Below, piece by piece: positions 20,801-31,330 of a stretch of DNA of 64,000 nucleotides. A program made the translations under genes and the position numbers. The notes beneath the pieces were generated by a model, which saw only the letters and a program-made list of their open reading frames with translations, did not search any database and was not told the DNA's origin. Every line of letters begins with the position of its first letter. Position 1 is the first letter of the stretch. Source of the DNA: Norana najaformis (taxonomy: Eukaryota; Annelida; Clitellata; Crassiclitellata; Hormogastridae); the NCBI GenBank assembly GCA_964023275.1, contig OZ029927.1:14981952-15045951 (forward strand). The letters run 5' to 3'.

Positions 20801-23363
20801 CCAAAGCGGGGTAAGGAGCTAACTCTGGCTTCTTCATGAGTGATAGGCTGTTCGTTGCTTCAACTTCGATTTTGCTTTGACTGCCACCAATGACGCTTGT
20901 AGGGGTGGTTTCAGAAGGTGCATGACTGTTTGTTGGAATAAACCTTGATGGATCAAAAACACCGACTAGATGGGGTGGAATCACTTGGACGTGTCCTCCG
21001 GCCATTCGGCGCCGACACACACCCTCCAGGAAATGTGCACTCTCCCCCTTATCTTCTCCAGTCATGTTTAGGCTTTCTTTGCAAGCGTCCCCTGATTTAT
21101 TTCCAAGCATTCTACTGCCAGCTATGTAAAACTGTCTATCCTCATCACTGCGAAAGGGGCTTTCACGCCTTCTGACAGAGGGTGGTGACGGGGTTCGTTT
21201 GGGATTGCTCTCAAAGTGTTTTAAGTGACAGAACCGGGGTGAAGACAGCGGATGAATCTGTGTCGTGTCACTGTTGAACTGTGAAGCGTTCTTCTGCTGT
21301 GCCAAAGAGTCCGTTTTATCAAGATTGTCATAACTGGAAGCACTGCCCGTCGACGACAGAACCGTTCGCGGCACTAGCATCCCACCTTCGTAGTAGGACC
21401 ATGGTCGCAACTTGGAGACAGAGTCCGTCAGATCTTTACAAGCCGGATGTGGAGGCGGCTTTACGACTTTCTGTGGTGAGTCAATCTGGTCGGGTGGTGC
21501 GTTCGATATCGTCAGCTCACTGTCAACTGTACTTCCGGCCAAAGAGGATGACGTACTTCCGAGGCTGTCTCTACGAATCGGTCGAAAACTAAAAACATAA
21601 CATTTGTGAGGAGTTTTTAAATTATGCACAGAAATTGAAAACTGTGATGACTGGAGGACATCCACATGAAAACAATAAAACCTTAATCATACACATCGAA
21701 TTATAATGTTTAAATTCTAGCCTTAGATTCTGATTTACTGCACTGCGTGCTTAATAAATACTTGAAATAAATAAATAAATAAATAACCATAATCATCGTA
21801 CATCATCTTAAAAATCCGAATCATCATCTTCAAAGCACTATAACCACAGAGTGAAATAATATGTTATAATCACAGGATGCCAACTTAAAAAGCATAATCA
21901 CAGACATCAAATTATAAACCATAATCATTGGACATTGGCCTATAAACCATAATCATTGGACAGCAGCTTATAAACCATAATCATTAGACATCAGCCTGAA
22001 ATCATAATCATTGGACATTGGCCTATAAACCATAATCATTGGACATCATCCTCAAAACCATCTTGAAAACCGCAATCATTGGACGTTACCTTAAACACCA
22101 CAATTATTGAATATCATCATCACAAACCACAACGATAACACAACAATAAACCAATCATAACAATAATTATTCATAAGCTACATTAATACATACAGAAAAT
22201 ATCAAAATGAAATGATCCAAACACAGCTGTGAATGTAGCCCACGAAAGCGTTTCACATCAACATTCACAGGTTCTTTATGTTTTATTTACGAGTTCTATA
22301 TTTACACTGCGACGTTTTTATCTTTCGAAACCGGACCACAGCTACCGTTCAATGACCTCACTCTGGGAGCCCGACGTGCAGTCTCCTTACCCAAGTGATA
22401 AACTATCGCATTTCGGTAGAAAGCCGGTCGATGTCTCCAGAGGAGTGTAAATCAGAGGTTGCTGAACTATCTTCTCGGAAGCCAGATGAAACTGAGGGTT
22501 TGGCTCTGAGCTCACAGGCACCAATGGCGGCAGTGGTAGACGCCTTGACGAAGACAATGCCAAACCATTCTTGGACTCTCGAAAAGTCCGTTCCAAGGTC
22601 GCACTCTTCGACGATGGTTTGACTCGCACGAATGCGGACGCTGTGATAAGAACCAAAACATAAATGTCCAGCACCATCGTTCATTCAGATACCCTGATGC
22701 AATATAAGTTCTTAGTTGTACAGTACTAGCTTGACATTGTATTGCATTGCATTGTATCCTATACTATAATGTCACTCTAATGACTAGTTGCTTAAGAGTA
22801 GGTTCACACCAAGAGTTTTAAGTTTCAAATCAGTCATCACTGTGGTTAAGTCTGACAAAATCGAATACCACCCTCAAAGTCTTGAAATGTTTAATTGGAA
22901 AATTTGAATAAATTTGAAAAATCTTGAAAATGTTCGCCCCTCTAACTTCTGTTATTGGATATGCACAGGTAATAAATAAAAATTTAACAGCTTAAATTTT
23001 AAACTCTATTTTACCAGACACAGAAATGTCTGATGTCTTGTAAGGAGCCACAATTAACAGACCAGTAACTGTAACAGTTATTTCTATTTTACAGCATTAC
23101 ATATTCATAGCAACTGTCTGCTATGAATATCTTAATCCCAACATGTTCATGAGCAACAAATTCCTTGTCACATATTCCTCCTGCCAGCATGGGACCCACG
23201 TTCCCATATGGGATCTAAATAGTTTTTTGCTCACGTGTATCTCTGGGTAAGTTGATGTTTTCCAGTCTTTTCTGTTCGCATTCCTCTTCCGGCGTCTTTA
23301 CCGTCAAGGCGTCTACTTCTGACGTATCCGAAGTGTGCTCTCGAGTGATGAAGCGCCTCCGTC
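14362..23363 (-). CDS. Large Ser/Thr-rich protein, four 3' exons (partial)
   Basis: The exons, in transcript order, are 23363-23235, 22640-22391, 21588-16714 and 14746-14362. Each junction has GT-AG sites and matching phase: split codons C|CG, GG|T and GG|G. The visible product is about 1,878 residues, and the first exon enters at an internal codon, so 5' exons are missing. I do not recognise the family. The sequence is rich in Ser, Thr, Pro, Lys and Glu, has no membrane segment or signal peptide, and looks mostly disordered with many SP/TP sites. It may be a scaffold or cytoskeleton-associated protein, but that is inference. The 5' exons could begin near the promoter signature at 42403-42431. 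Confidence 0.78.
15465..15512 (-). mobile_element. GATTA-tailed retroposon 3' end (minus)
   Basis: 'CTAATCTAATCTAATCTAATCTGACTTCTATAGCGCCGTTATCATAAAGC' is the reverse complement of the LINE-B tail (ATTATGATAACGGCACTATAGAAGTCATTAGATTAGATTA). A weaker copy of the core lies at 15297-15320. This is intronic in the minus-strand gene. Confidence 0.6.
15838..15975 (+). mobile_element. (TTAC)n-tailed SINE fragment
   Basis: 'AAATTGCCTACAATTCCCTGCTCAATCGATG' then 'GCGTGTTAACAAATGCA' and (TTAC)n. The same order occurs at 31225-31330 and, on the minus strand, at 60660-60740. Tail-only versions occur near 30110, 58555 and 59815. Confidence 0.65.
16428..16648 (-). mobile_element. tRNA-derived SINE, family 3 (minus)
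   Basis: On the minus strand the head reads like a tRNA: 'GTGGTGTAGTGGTATGGTCG' (box A) and 'CGCGGGTTCGAATCTGA' (box B, perfect GGTTCGAATC core). The body ends with 'TTTTATAGAGATCAGACC' on the far side and carries (ATC)n. It lies just downstream of the in-frame stop at 16698 of the large exon. If the proposed splice is right, it is intronic. Confidence 0.75.
16698..16713 (-). other. Alternative stop by reading through the 16713 donor
   Basis: If the donor GTATGC at 16713-16708 is not used, translation continues with YAGF and stops at TAA 16698-16700. The two possible C-termini are mutually exclusive. Confidence 0.5.
16714..21588 (-). CDS. Large minus-strand gene, 4.9-kb exon
   Basis: This single open exon of 4,875 nt (1,624 full codons) starts after acceptor TTTTTAG at 21589-21590 with the sequence FRPIRRDSLGSTSSSLAG. 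If not spliced at 16713/16714 it reads four more codons to TAA at 16698-16700. It is rich in S, T, K, E and P. A degenerate tandem motif of the form SPKW(E/D)xTSxxK occupies about 19945-20265. Later there are acidic stretches, an FTDILESIQVV segment, and a basic Ser/Asp-rich C-terminal part (RDTSSSSDSDGS, NQRRGKRCQDANK). No enzymatic domain is visible. Codon use is even and no stop interrupts it, so it is a genuine exon. Very long exons of this kind are common in genes for disordered scaffold proteins. Confidence 0.85.
19945..20265 (-). repeat. In-frame degenerate SPKW-type repeat within CDS
   Basis: About eight imperfect copies of a 12-14-residue motif occur, such as SPKWERTSAAK, SPKQERTSNAK, SPKWDSLPLSK and SPKYLQTSAQK. 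The DNA also shows repeated 'CCCATTTTGGGCTAC'-like phrases on the plus strand. The basic Ser-Pro-Lys units could be kinase-regulated binding sites, which is inference. Confidence 0.7.
21880..22100. repeat. Intronic 27-bp degenerate minisatellite
   Basis: Six or seven copies of a unit near 'ATAAACCATAATCATTGGACATCGGCCT' lie in the 802-bp intron between 21589 and 22390. An AAAT run is at 21765-21785. Confidence 0.75.
22391..22640 (-). CDS. Large minus-strand gene, internal exon (82 codons)
   Basis: The acceptor is TTATCACAG at 22641 and the donor TTGG|GTAAGG at 22391. The frame used is the one without a stop. The peptide contains FVRVKPSSKSATLERTF, a run of prolines and leucines (RRLPLPPLVPVSS) and PLIYTPLETSTGF. 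Exon length 250 nt gives 2 + 82x3 + 2 and fits both neighbouring exons. It is proline-rich and possibly disordered. Confidence 0.8.
23235..23363 (-). CDS. Large minus-strand gene, internal exon (42 codons)
   Basis: The acceptor is TTTCTGTCGTAG and the donor ACAC|GTGAGC. The 129-nt exon reads RRRFITREHTSDTSEVDALT and continues to a charged helix-like end (EEECEQKRLEN). Its phase fits the 22640 exon exactly. It needs a preceding exon ending in phase 1, which I could not find with confidence. Confidence 0.75.
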
Positions 23364-23519
23364 CTACGACAGAAATCCAAACAGACAGTTCAGGCAGGAA
23401 GGGATCTGGGGTTGGCAGCAGTGGGGGCCACAGTTATGGGCAACTGAGGGAAGGACCCACGGTCCATGGAGGCTCAGCCTTTTGTCATGGCTCATCCAGG
23501 AGAAAACGACTTACTCGTA

Positions 23520-23702
23520 ATCATAATTGTAAACTCTATAGCGCCCAACGAACGGTAAGTAGCGGGAACCAGCTTATACACAGGCGCTCAGTCAAAACAA
23601 ACTCGATAGGCAAGAAGGGTTCGGTTCCAGATCAAGATCCACGAGTCAGGCATTCAGGCAGACAGATGGCTATGGTGGATGGTGTTTGGAATTGGATCTG
23701 AC
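23520..23702 (-). mobile_element. 5'-truncated LINE-A 3' end (minus)
   Basis: This is the reverse complement of the LINE-A terminus. From left to right it has the tail (TAATCATAATTGTAAACTCTATAGCGCCC), 'AAAACAAACTCGATAGGCAAGAAGGG', and 'GGATGGTGTTTGG', the complement of the KHHP-stop segment. It lies just upstream of the 23235-23363 exon in transcript sense. Confidence 0.78.
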
Positions 23703-24734
23703 GGATAGATAAGGGGAAGAAGAGGACTTATATCTGAAATATATGTTTTCAAAATTTTACTGCAGTATAAGAACTACCCATTTGCAAAATACTATCTTGT
23801 GTTTTCTCAATCCTGTTCAGCTTTCAAGTAAGCAGGTAGCCTTTATGATTCGGCTATTGCCATAATACAATTAGTCATACAGACAATTCAACAGATAAAA
23901 GCATCCAAACACATTCATGGCAAAAATATCTTCAAACTACTGTGTTCATGGGCAGCAAATGCATCCAACAGAGTATTAGAAAGTCCTTCAGCTACACAAT
24001 TTGGTTAATAATAGCCTGTATCCCATCAGTTGCTGCGCAATTCAGAAAAGCAAGCGATGTCCAGACGCTGGTAACTTTATCGAGCACAGAAACTGAGAAA
24101 TTACATTGAACTAACCCTATCGGCAACCAGAAGGATAGCAGCAGCAAAAGCTGGTAAAATCCTGCTCCAGATCCGAACGGTCTCTGGTAGAGACGGAAAC
24201 GTTTTTGACCAGAGCTGGCAAAGGTTAAGTCGCAAAGGCAATGCCCTGTATGATTTACTGTGATCCAGTAGCTTGCTACCTATTAATAATATCGGCAGCC
24301 CATGACTTCTCAGGCTGGCGGGTGCAAGGATGGCTGCCAGAAGGTTACTGAGCTCTGGTTATGTGGAAGGACTCGAGAAAAAGCAGACACATTCGACAGG
24401 AGATAACGGCATGCAGAATTCTTTATCTTACTGGCTCACTGCAAATGCATTCGTATTGGAGTATGTTTAGAGATTGTGCTCGGATTATTCTAAACGTTGG
24501 CCATCCAAGTATTTGCTCCAGAAATGGGTTAGGATATCTGGAGGATTGACTCTTAGCATTCCAGCGATTAAACAACCAACAGGGATAACTTTAACTTGAT
24601 GGCTGAAGAGAGAGTTCAGTTTCTTGTCATCCTTACACTCCTGCTAAATGCAAAGCATGTTTGCAAAGTACTCTGTCGCTAACTATCTTTCCACTGTTAT
24701 GATTCCTAGTCCAGAGGTGATGTCAGCTTCTGTC

Positions 24735-24850
24735 TTAATTAATGAACCTGATTAATTAATTAACCTGATTAATTAATGAACCTGATTAATTAATGAACCT
24801 AATCAATTACTGAACCCGATTAATTAATGAACCTAATTATATACAGAACC
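24735..24850. repeat. 20-bp AT-rich tandem repeat
   Basis: Five or six copies of 'TTAATTAATGAACCTGATTAA' with small variations. The unit contains the palindrome TTAATTAA. Confidence 0.8.
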
Positions 24851-24899
24851 TGAATTACCACCACCCTGCTGGTTCTCGTGTCTTTTGTCAGCACTAGAA

Positions 24900-25050
24900 T
24901 ATGCAATCTCACCAGATCTTTCTAGTGGCCACTAGATCATAGCTAGTGGGTACTAGAAAGATTCCAATGGCCACTAGAAGTGATCTAAAGGTACTAGACC
25001 TAATGGGTATTAGAAAGATATAGTAGACTTTCGACAGTGTCTAGTATGCA
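24900..25050. repeat. CTAG-palindrome cluster
   Basis: The perfect 16-bp palindrome TCTAGTGGCCACTAGA is at 24921-24936. Around it are several relatives (CACTAG, TACTAGAAAG, GGCCACTAGAAG). It may be the remains of a small inverted-repeat element; I cannot identify one. Confidence 0.45.
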
Positions 25051-26202
25051 CTGGATATATGAAAAATGTGACGTGTCCCCTCGAGGCTTCTGTTCTATAG
25101 AAATGTAAACTTCACAGTCAAGATTTAACAGTTATTCAAATAACATGAATGCTTAGTGTGAATGCTTAAAGTAGTTCTACAATTCAAAAAGTTAAAGTAG
25201 CTCTATTCTATAACCTGTGTCGATGGAAACTGTTCTGTAAAGTGGTTTTTTGCATAATTCACAAAGAACTGGAAACTATTTTGTAACTGGTATTTGTCTA
25301 AGATTTAGAAAAATAGAAAATACGAGTTCTAGTTGTGTCCTGTTTTAAAGAACTACTCCAGAAAATACTTCAGAAAACCAGGAGACATGCATCTTAATTG
25401 TGCCCTTATTCAGAGGACACAAGAAATTACTCCTTAAAATTTAAGACTACTAATTTCAGCCTACAAACAAAGGCCCAGTTTCAGAATTTATCTCACAATA
25501 GGTGGTCATTAGGAACAACAAAAACCGGGAAAGGCGGATCCCGTGTGCCTGCTTCAGAAAACCAGGGCCTGTAGGCGATATCAGACTGCAATTAAACTTA
25601 ATTACAACGGCAACTAAAATATTAAGCCATGGCGAAAAAACAAACATGATTCAGGCATCCAACTTGCTGTTTTGGATTGGCCAAGTGTAGCCTACAGTTC
25701 ACTTCACAAATCACAGTTCCCTTAATGAATCACATTCTTAAATAGGCCTAAACCTAATACTTACATTCGATTGCTAATCGATAAGATGTGTAAAGAATTA
25801 TGCACTCAGCTGAGGAAAAGCAACATCATGCAAAAACTCTGCAGAAAAACGACCAACAGAAGAATAAACAAACAGGCGTAGATTCTCGGAAAATATGTTC
25901 CTGGTGCAAAGCCATATGGCTGGGAACTAAAAATGAAAAGCAGAGATAAATGGTGTTTTCCAGACGTGAATTAGGGGATAAAATCCGCCCCAGCATCGCT
26001 AGACATGGCTGCCTGCTGTGACAAAGTCTCCTAACTGATTGATTAGTCTTCAGACCTCAACAGTTCTTGCCTCCTGAACTTATTAGCCTGATGACTGACT
26101 GAAGAACAAACTGGCTGACAGACTGCCTGACTGACAGCCAGGCTGACTGACTTCCAGACAGACTGACTCACTTTCCCTGGATGAACAAGGTACATTACTA
26201 CA

Positions 26203-26462
26203 AAACTGAAAACATTCCTCTTCCACCAATGCTTTCCTGTTCTTCTCGTCTCATTTTCCGGCTCAATCCCAAACACCATCCACTATAGCCGTCTCACTGT
26301 CTGCCTGCCTGACTCTTGGATCTTGATCTGGAATCAAACTCTTCCTGCCTATCGATTTTACTTTGACTGAGCGCCTGTGAAAAAAGCTGGTTCCTGGAAC
26401 TTAACTTTCGTTGGTCACTGTAGAAATCTCAAGCTTACAATTACAACTACGATTACAACAAT
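26203..26462 (+). mobile_element. 5'-truncated LINE-A 3' end
   Basis: The ORF terminus (CTGAAAACATTCCTCTTCCAC ... PKHHPL stop at about 26285) is followed by the standard 3' UTR with 'CCTATCGATTTTACTTTGACTGAGCGCCTGTG' and the tail CACTGTAGAAATCTCAAGCTTACAATTACAACTACGATTAC. Confidence 0.78.
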
Positions 26463-26744
26463 CAAGACAGAATGGGCTTAAGTCTGGTCTTCCATCAAAG
26501 CAGAGGTTGAGGTGACCTAAACGTAAAAGACTCAAAAACAAGAATTTACTCTGCACACTGAAAACAGTACTGTGTGAAAATATATGACAACTGCATGCAT
26601 TGAGGAGTATTGAGGAGCTGTTCATTCCTCGGCACTACTGGAGCCAGGAAACTAGAAAAACAGCAAACATCTGGATCAATCAAAAATACGTCAGAATCCA
26701 AAGGAATGCTTACTGCCTTCATCAGTTGTTTGCCTAAAGGCCAT

Positions 26745-27085
26745 TCCAGAACTAACATACCACACCAGAACTAACAGGCCATTCCAGAACTATCGGGCCA
26801 CTCCAGGAGTAACAGGCCATTCCAGATGTAGCAGGCTGTTTCAGAAATAAGAGGTTAATTTAGAACTAACAGAGACCATTCCATAACTAACGGGCCGTTG
26901 CAAAGCTAACAGGCTATTCCTCAACTAGTACACCATTCCAGAGATAATAACAGGCCAATCCAGAACAAACAGGCTATTCCCGAGCTAACAATCTAAAGCT
27001 AACAGGCTATCCCAAAATTAACACAACATTTCACAGCTAACAGACAGATGTTATCAGACTTAACAGGCCACACAAAACTAACGCA
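26745..27085. repeat. Degenerate 20-bp tandem repeat
   Basis: About 15 imperfect copies of 'AACAGGCCATTCCAGAACT'. Divergence among copies is high, so the array is old. Confidence 0.75.
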
Positions 27086-27149
27086 GTTGTAAACTTGACT
27101 GCTAATGGATAATTGCAGTCCAGGCTTGTGAGGCTGTCATAGTATTACT

Positions 27150-27350
27150 GTGTATCCAATCCCAAACTTCACCCACCATAGCCACCACGCTGTCTCTCCG
27201 CCTGACTTTTGGATCTTGACCTGGAACAGAACCCTTTTTGCCTATCGATTTTGTTTTGACTGAGCACCTGTGAATAAGCTTGTCCTCGTGACACAGCTTT
27301 CGTTAGGCGCTGTAGAAATCTTGTGATTACGATTACAATTACGATTAACA
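27150..27350 (+). mobile_element. 5'-truncated LINE-A 3' end
   Basis: It starts close to the ORF stop (CCCAAACTTCACCCACCATAG) and runs through 'TTGCCTATCGATTTTGTTTTGACTGAGC' to GGCGCTGTAGAAATCTTGTGATTACGATTACAATTACGATTA. Confidence 0.78.
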
Positions 27351-27717
27351 TCAAGCTACATGAATTTATACACAGAAGACGATGCGTGTGCTTTGAGCAA
27401 CTTTCTCCTCCGCGGTTCCCTGTGATGCATTTTCCCGATCCCTGCCCAGTACCCTCCGCCCCTCTTCCTTCTGCTTCCAATCACAAATCAGACATGCACA
27501 GACACCATAAAACGTACCTCACTTCTTGGGAGCAATAACAGAACAGTTAACAAGCCCTAAATCAGAGGGCACCAGATTCACAAGCAATAAGCTTCACCAC
27601 TTTGCATTGAATATGCTTTGTAGGCTTCACGGTTGATAAATTTATGGCTGTATGTATGTATGGTTGTATCGTAACTGTAATCGCAAACTTGAAATTTCTA
27701 AAGCACTACTTAATATC

Positions 27718-27785
27718 TAAGTGCAGGGCACCAGCTTATTCACCAGCGCTGCGTCAAGTCTGTGGGGTAGCCCAAAGATTGTGAT
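27718..27785. repeat. Dispersed repeat fragment paired with 12945-13015
   Basis: See 12945-13015. The shared phrase is 'GGGCACCAGCTTATTCACCAGCGCT'. The start at 27665 (GTAACTGTAATCGCAAACTTGAAATTTCTAAAGCAC) resembles a reversed LINE-A tail. Confidence 0.5.
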
Positions 27786-27879
27786 TGTCCACAGATGCCA
27801 TGTCAAGAATGGTTTCCAGAAGACCAGAGTGAGAAGGGGGAGAGGAGCTGTTAGGATGGGTTGTGCTTAAGCTGTATGT

Positions 27880-28015
27880 ATGTTTGTATGTATGTATGCA
27901 TGTATGTTTGTAGGTATATATGTATGTATGTATGTATGTATGCATGTATGTATGTTTGTATGTATGCATGTATGTATGTACGTACGTACGTAAGTACATG
28001 TGTATATATGTATAT
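27880..28015. repeat. (GTAT)n microsatellite
   Basis: GTATGTAT units with GCAT and GTTT interruptions. The Tyr/His/Thr-rich minus frame is an artefact. Confidence 0.92.
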
Positions 28016-28039
28016 ATAACATTTCAATAGACCCTTGAA

Positions 28040-28115
28040 AGAACCTGTCGTGAGCAGATACTGAATTTGTTCTGGTCTTTGCCTTATTGGTTTATCTTTT
28101 GTTCCCCATCTCTTA
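28040..28115. repeat. Dispersed repeat fragment paired with 32440-32510
   Basis: 'GATACTGAATTTGTTCTGGTCTTTGCCTTAT' here matches 'GATACTGAATCTGCTCTGGTCTCTGCCTTAT' at about 32468-32500. This is an unclassified ancient repeat. Confidence 0.5.
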
Positions 28116-28232
28116 GATAGTAACCACTTAATCCCCTTGACCTTTGATGCTGCAGGAATGCAGCCTTTACAATTAAATATGGTAATCGAGTAATCGGAAA
28201 GAAAGCTAAGTCACGGAAACCAGCTTATACAC

Positions 28233-28320
28233 AAGTATGTCTAGTGGTCAGCGTTCTGGGGGTCAACTCTGAGGTCAGGGGTTCAAATCCTTGCTAGGAC
28301 AGTAAGCAGCATCATGTGCT
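28233..28320 (+). mobile_element. tRNA-like SINE head
   Basis: 'TGTCTAGTGGTCAGCGTTCTGG' (box A) and 'GGGGTTCAAATCCTTGC' (perfect box B GGTTCAAATCC) lie about 40 bp apart, as in a tRNA. The flanks do not pair into an acceptor stem, so it is a SINE head and not a tRNA gene. Confidence 0.6.
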
Positions 28321-28494
28321 GAAGATATGATGAGAATGTTGCAAAATATTCCCACATGGGCTCTCTGTGTTGTATATGTGGGCCCATGTGTAGGATATGT
28401 GGAGCCCATATTGAAGTATTGTCATATTCTCAACATATCTTCAACACATGATGCTGCTGTTGGGGAAGTTTCAAGCTTTCCATTCCATCATTGT

Positions 28495-28552
28495 CACCAT
28501 AATCATCAACATAATCGCAACCATCATCACTATCATCAACTATCCTGTCATC

Positions 28553-28584
<32 letters not shown>

Positions 28585-28600
28585 CATCATCATCGCCTGG
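28495..28600. repeat. (CAT)n microsatellite
   Basis: Imperfect then near-perfect CAT units. It reads as poly-His on the plus strand. Confidence 0.92.
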
Positions 28601-29254
28601 TGCTAGCCCGTTGGTGGCGATGTGTGAAAACGACTATCTCTATTCTTTCTGAAAATTTGTCAAGTCCAATGTTTTGTTTATGTTTAACTTGTTAAGTCTT
28701 GTTAAGTCTTGTTAAATCATCATTCCTATCATCCACCCAGCATTTTGTGGTCTTTCTTTGCTCCTCATTCCTTCGGCATCTTGCATGCGTCGCCCTGTCT
28801 GGCATCTGGGCGTCAGTCAGTCTGTCCTTCGTTGCAATGAAACAAAAGTGAAACACAGTTTCTGACAAGACCTACAACCATAAATAGGCTCCAACTGCGC
28901 CGCCGCTTTGGACCCCAGCTCTCAGCTGTTCTATTAACAAAGCGTTGGACTCCTTCCCCTTTGAGGCCCTCAGCCGCCAGCCAGACTGGCCGAACCAGCG
29001 CTGGAGGCTCCCTCTAGCAGTCAATCACAGACCAATTTAATTAGAGAACTCGCCAAGGCCAGCATATGTAAAAAATACCGGACCCTGCAAACTGCCGATA
29101 TCTTCTGAAACATCTACACTCAGCCTTCCGATAAGTATAGGCAGTTCGATTCTCAATGGCTGAAAAATGCACTTTTCTCCAGGCCTGAGTCAAATCCAGG
29201 AGGTATGAATGGCGCTGCTTCATCCTCTTTGGCATACTGACCTTGGCATACACC

Positions 29255-29458
29255 CCTTCTTCCTCTTATCTCTCTCTGCTCTCCAACCCCAAACACCCCT
29301 CCATAGCTGCCACGCTGTCTCTCCGTCTGACTTTTGGATCTTGACCTGGAACCGGAACCTTTTGCCTATCGATTTTGTTTTGACTTCGCGCCTTTGACTG
29401 CGGCGCGGCTTTCGTTGGGCGCTGTAGAAATCTCGGAATTACAATTACGATTACGACC
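29255..29458 (+). mobile_element. 5'-truncated LINE-A 3' end
   Basis: It carries 'CCTATCGATTTTGTTTTGACTTCGCGCC' and the tail GGGCGCTGTAGAAATCTCGGAATTACAATTACGATTACG. A small deletion of about 25 bp relative to other copies removes the 'GTGAATAAGCTGG' phrase. Confidence 0.76.
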
Positions 29459-30089
29459 TCCAACAAGAGCTCATTCCTATCAGAGACCCTCTGATGAACT
29501 AACATACAAAACTGCCTCTGGTCAAACAAAGGATTTATGCTCCCATAACCAACTCAGCATTTTTATTAGGTGAATTAGAGCTCCCGAAACTGCAACACTT
29601 AAATGGCGATAAAAATAAAGATAAAAGATTTAGTGGCAATAGTTCAAAATTAAATGGACTCATAAAATAACAAAGTGGAATAAAGGCAGAAATGGGGGCC
29701 ATGTCTGGTACATATGTAGGCTACATGTATGTAAACACATAAGTGCATAATGTATGCAGACGTTTTCCAAGTTGCACAGACATAAGTCAATGTTTAACGA
29801 CAACAGACATCGCATATTACGCAGCACCTCAGCTTTTCTTATCTAATCTAAATCTGGAAGCATCTAAATTTGAACAAATTTAATCAAATGTCAAATAAAT
29901 TCGACTGAAAACATTTATAGTGATGAAAAACTGTGTGACTTGCATTTTGAATTGCATTTGTTTATTTATGTATCAAAACACTTACTACAGCACCTTTCAA
30001 ATCAAGTAACTCACAAACACACTACATGCAACTGCTGTTTTCTGCTTCATAACTACACAATTTTGGTTATTGCTCACTGCAGGATAACA

Positions 30090-30165
30090 ACTGCCCTAAC
30101 ACACAGCAAGCAAGCAAGCAAGTAGGTAAGTTAGTAAATAAGTAATGCATTTGTTAAAACCCCAC
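30090..30165 (-). mobile_element. (TTAC)n SINE tail (minus)
   Basis: 'AAGCAAGCAAGCAAGTAGGTAAG..AAGTAATGCATTTGTTAA' is the reverse of 'TTAACAAATGCATTACTTAC', the tail seen at 15900 and 59815. Confidence 0.5.
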
Positions 30166-30349
30166 CAATTAAATCCTCTCCATTGTTTGCAACTGACACA
30201 AGAAAAAGAAAGTTGTATCTGAAATATACTTTGTGCAACACCGCACAGGAGCTTGACAAAAAGTCATTTTCTCACAATCACCAACCCAGTTAGAAGTATT
30301 ACTATTTAAGTTCTGGCGCCATCTGACTGGAAGTGCTTACTACCTCTTG

Positions 30350-30490
30350 CTTCATCTCCACCATAACTCTTAATCTCCACCATAATTCTTAATCTCCACA
30401 CTAACCATTTATCTCCACCACAACTGTGAATCTCCATGTTAACTGTTAATCTCCACCTTAACTCTCAATCTCCACTGTTAACTCTTCTGA
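30350..30490. repeat. 18-20-bp tandem repeat
   Basis: Seven to eight copies of 'AATCTCCACCATAACTCTT'. Confidence 0.8.
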
Positions 30491-31224
30491 GTATACTGGT
30501 AGACATCTCGACAAGGTGATTCATAAATTATTTATTACCTCACCTTACTATTTTCAGCAGCAGAAAATGGCAGTCAGGCTTTCACAAAGGCGCTCCCAAG
30601 GAGATCTAGGTAACTAGAATCTCACTCTAGGGGCCCAAGGCACTCCGCACAAAGGGATGGATGGAGGGCAAAGTTGGAAACCGTGTTAAGTCAGGTACAT
30701 AGCCGTTGAACTGGACTTGAGCCAGTTCACTAACTCCGTTGGACTATAAAGGACCCCGCCCATCAGCAAAGGTGTCAGATAACAACCACCTGCTGTCAAT
30801 GCCAATCAGTGGCATTCAAAGGAATTATGATGGCCGGCCTAGAGCCATCAAAACGTGATTCAAAGCAAGAAGTTGTGAATAAGAAACACTGGTTGACTAT
30901 ATAGACTAAGTTAATCAAAATAGGAGCCGCAGAAATAAACTAAGACTGGTTCCCCTCTCAGCTCATCCCACTGTACGCTCAATCACAGCCGAAAGTCTAC
31001 TAAAATATCAAACCTATTCTTAAATATCCAGCTGAGGCAATCTTTTGTTTGAAGATGAAATTTATCTGTTACACCTTCCCTGTAACCCACACGTTTTCCT
31101 CAAGGCAGGGTTTATGTGTACCTACAAGTGCTATCAAACTGCTTAGTTGCCTACATACTTACATACCTACTACAGTCCTCATGAGACTGGTTCCAGATCT
31201 TTTGGCTTAAGCATAAACACATCA

Positions 31225-31330
31225 TCAAATTTCCATTGTACTGAATTGCCTACGATTCCTCGCTCAGCTGATGGACATGGCATGTTAACAAATGTTACTT
31301 ACTTACTTGCTTACTTACTTACTAGTTAAT
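31225..31330 (+). mobile_element. (TTAC)n-tailed SINE fragment
   Basis: 'GAATTGCCTACGATTCCTCGCTCAGCTGATGGACATGGCATGTTAACAAATGTTACTTACTTAC' matches the order seen at 15838-15975. Confidence 0.65.

Noticed and set aside
27900..28015. CRISPR-like direct repeats
   Set aside because: These are microsatellites without spacers in a eukaryotic genome.
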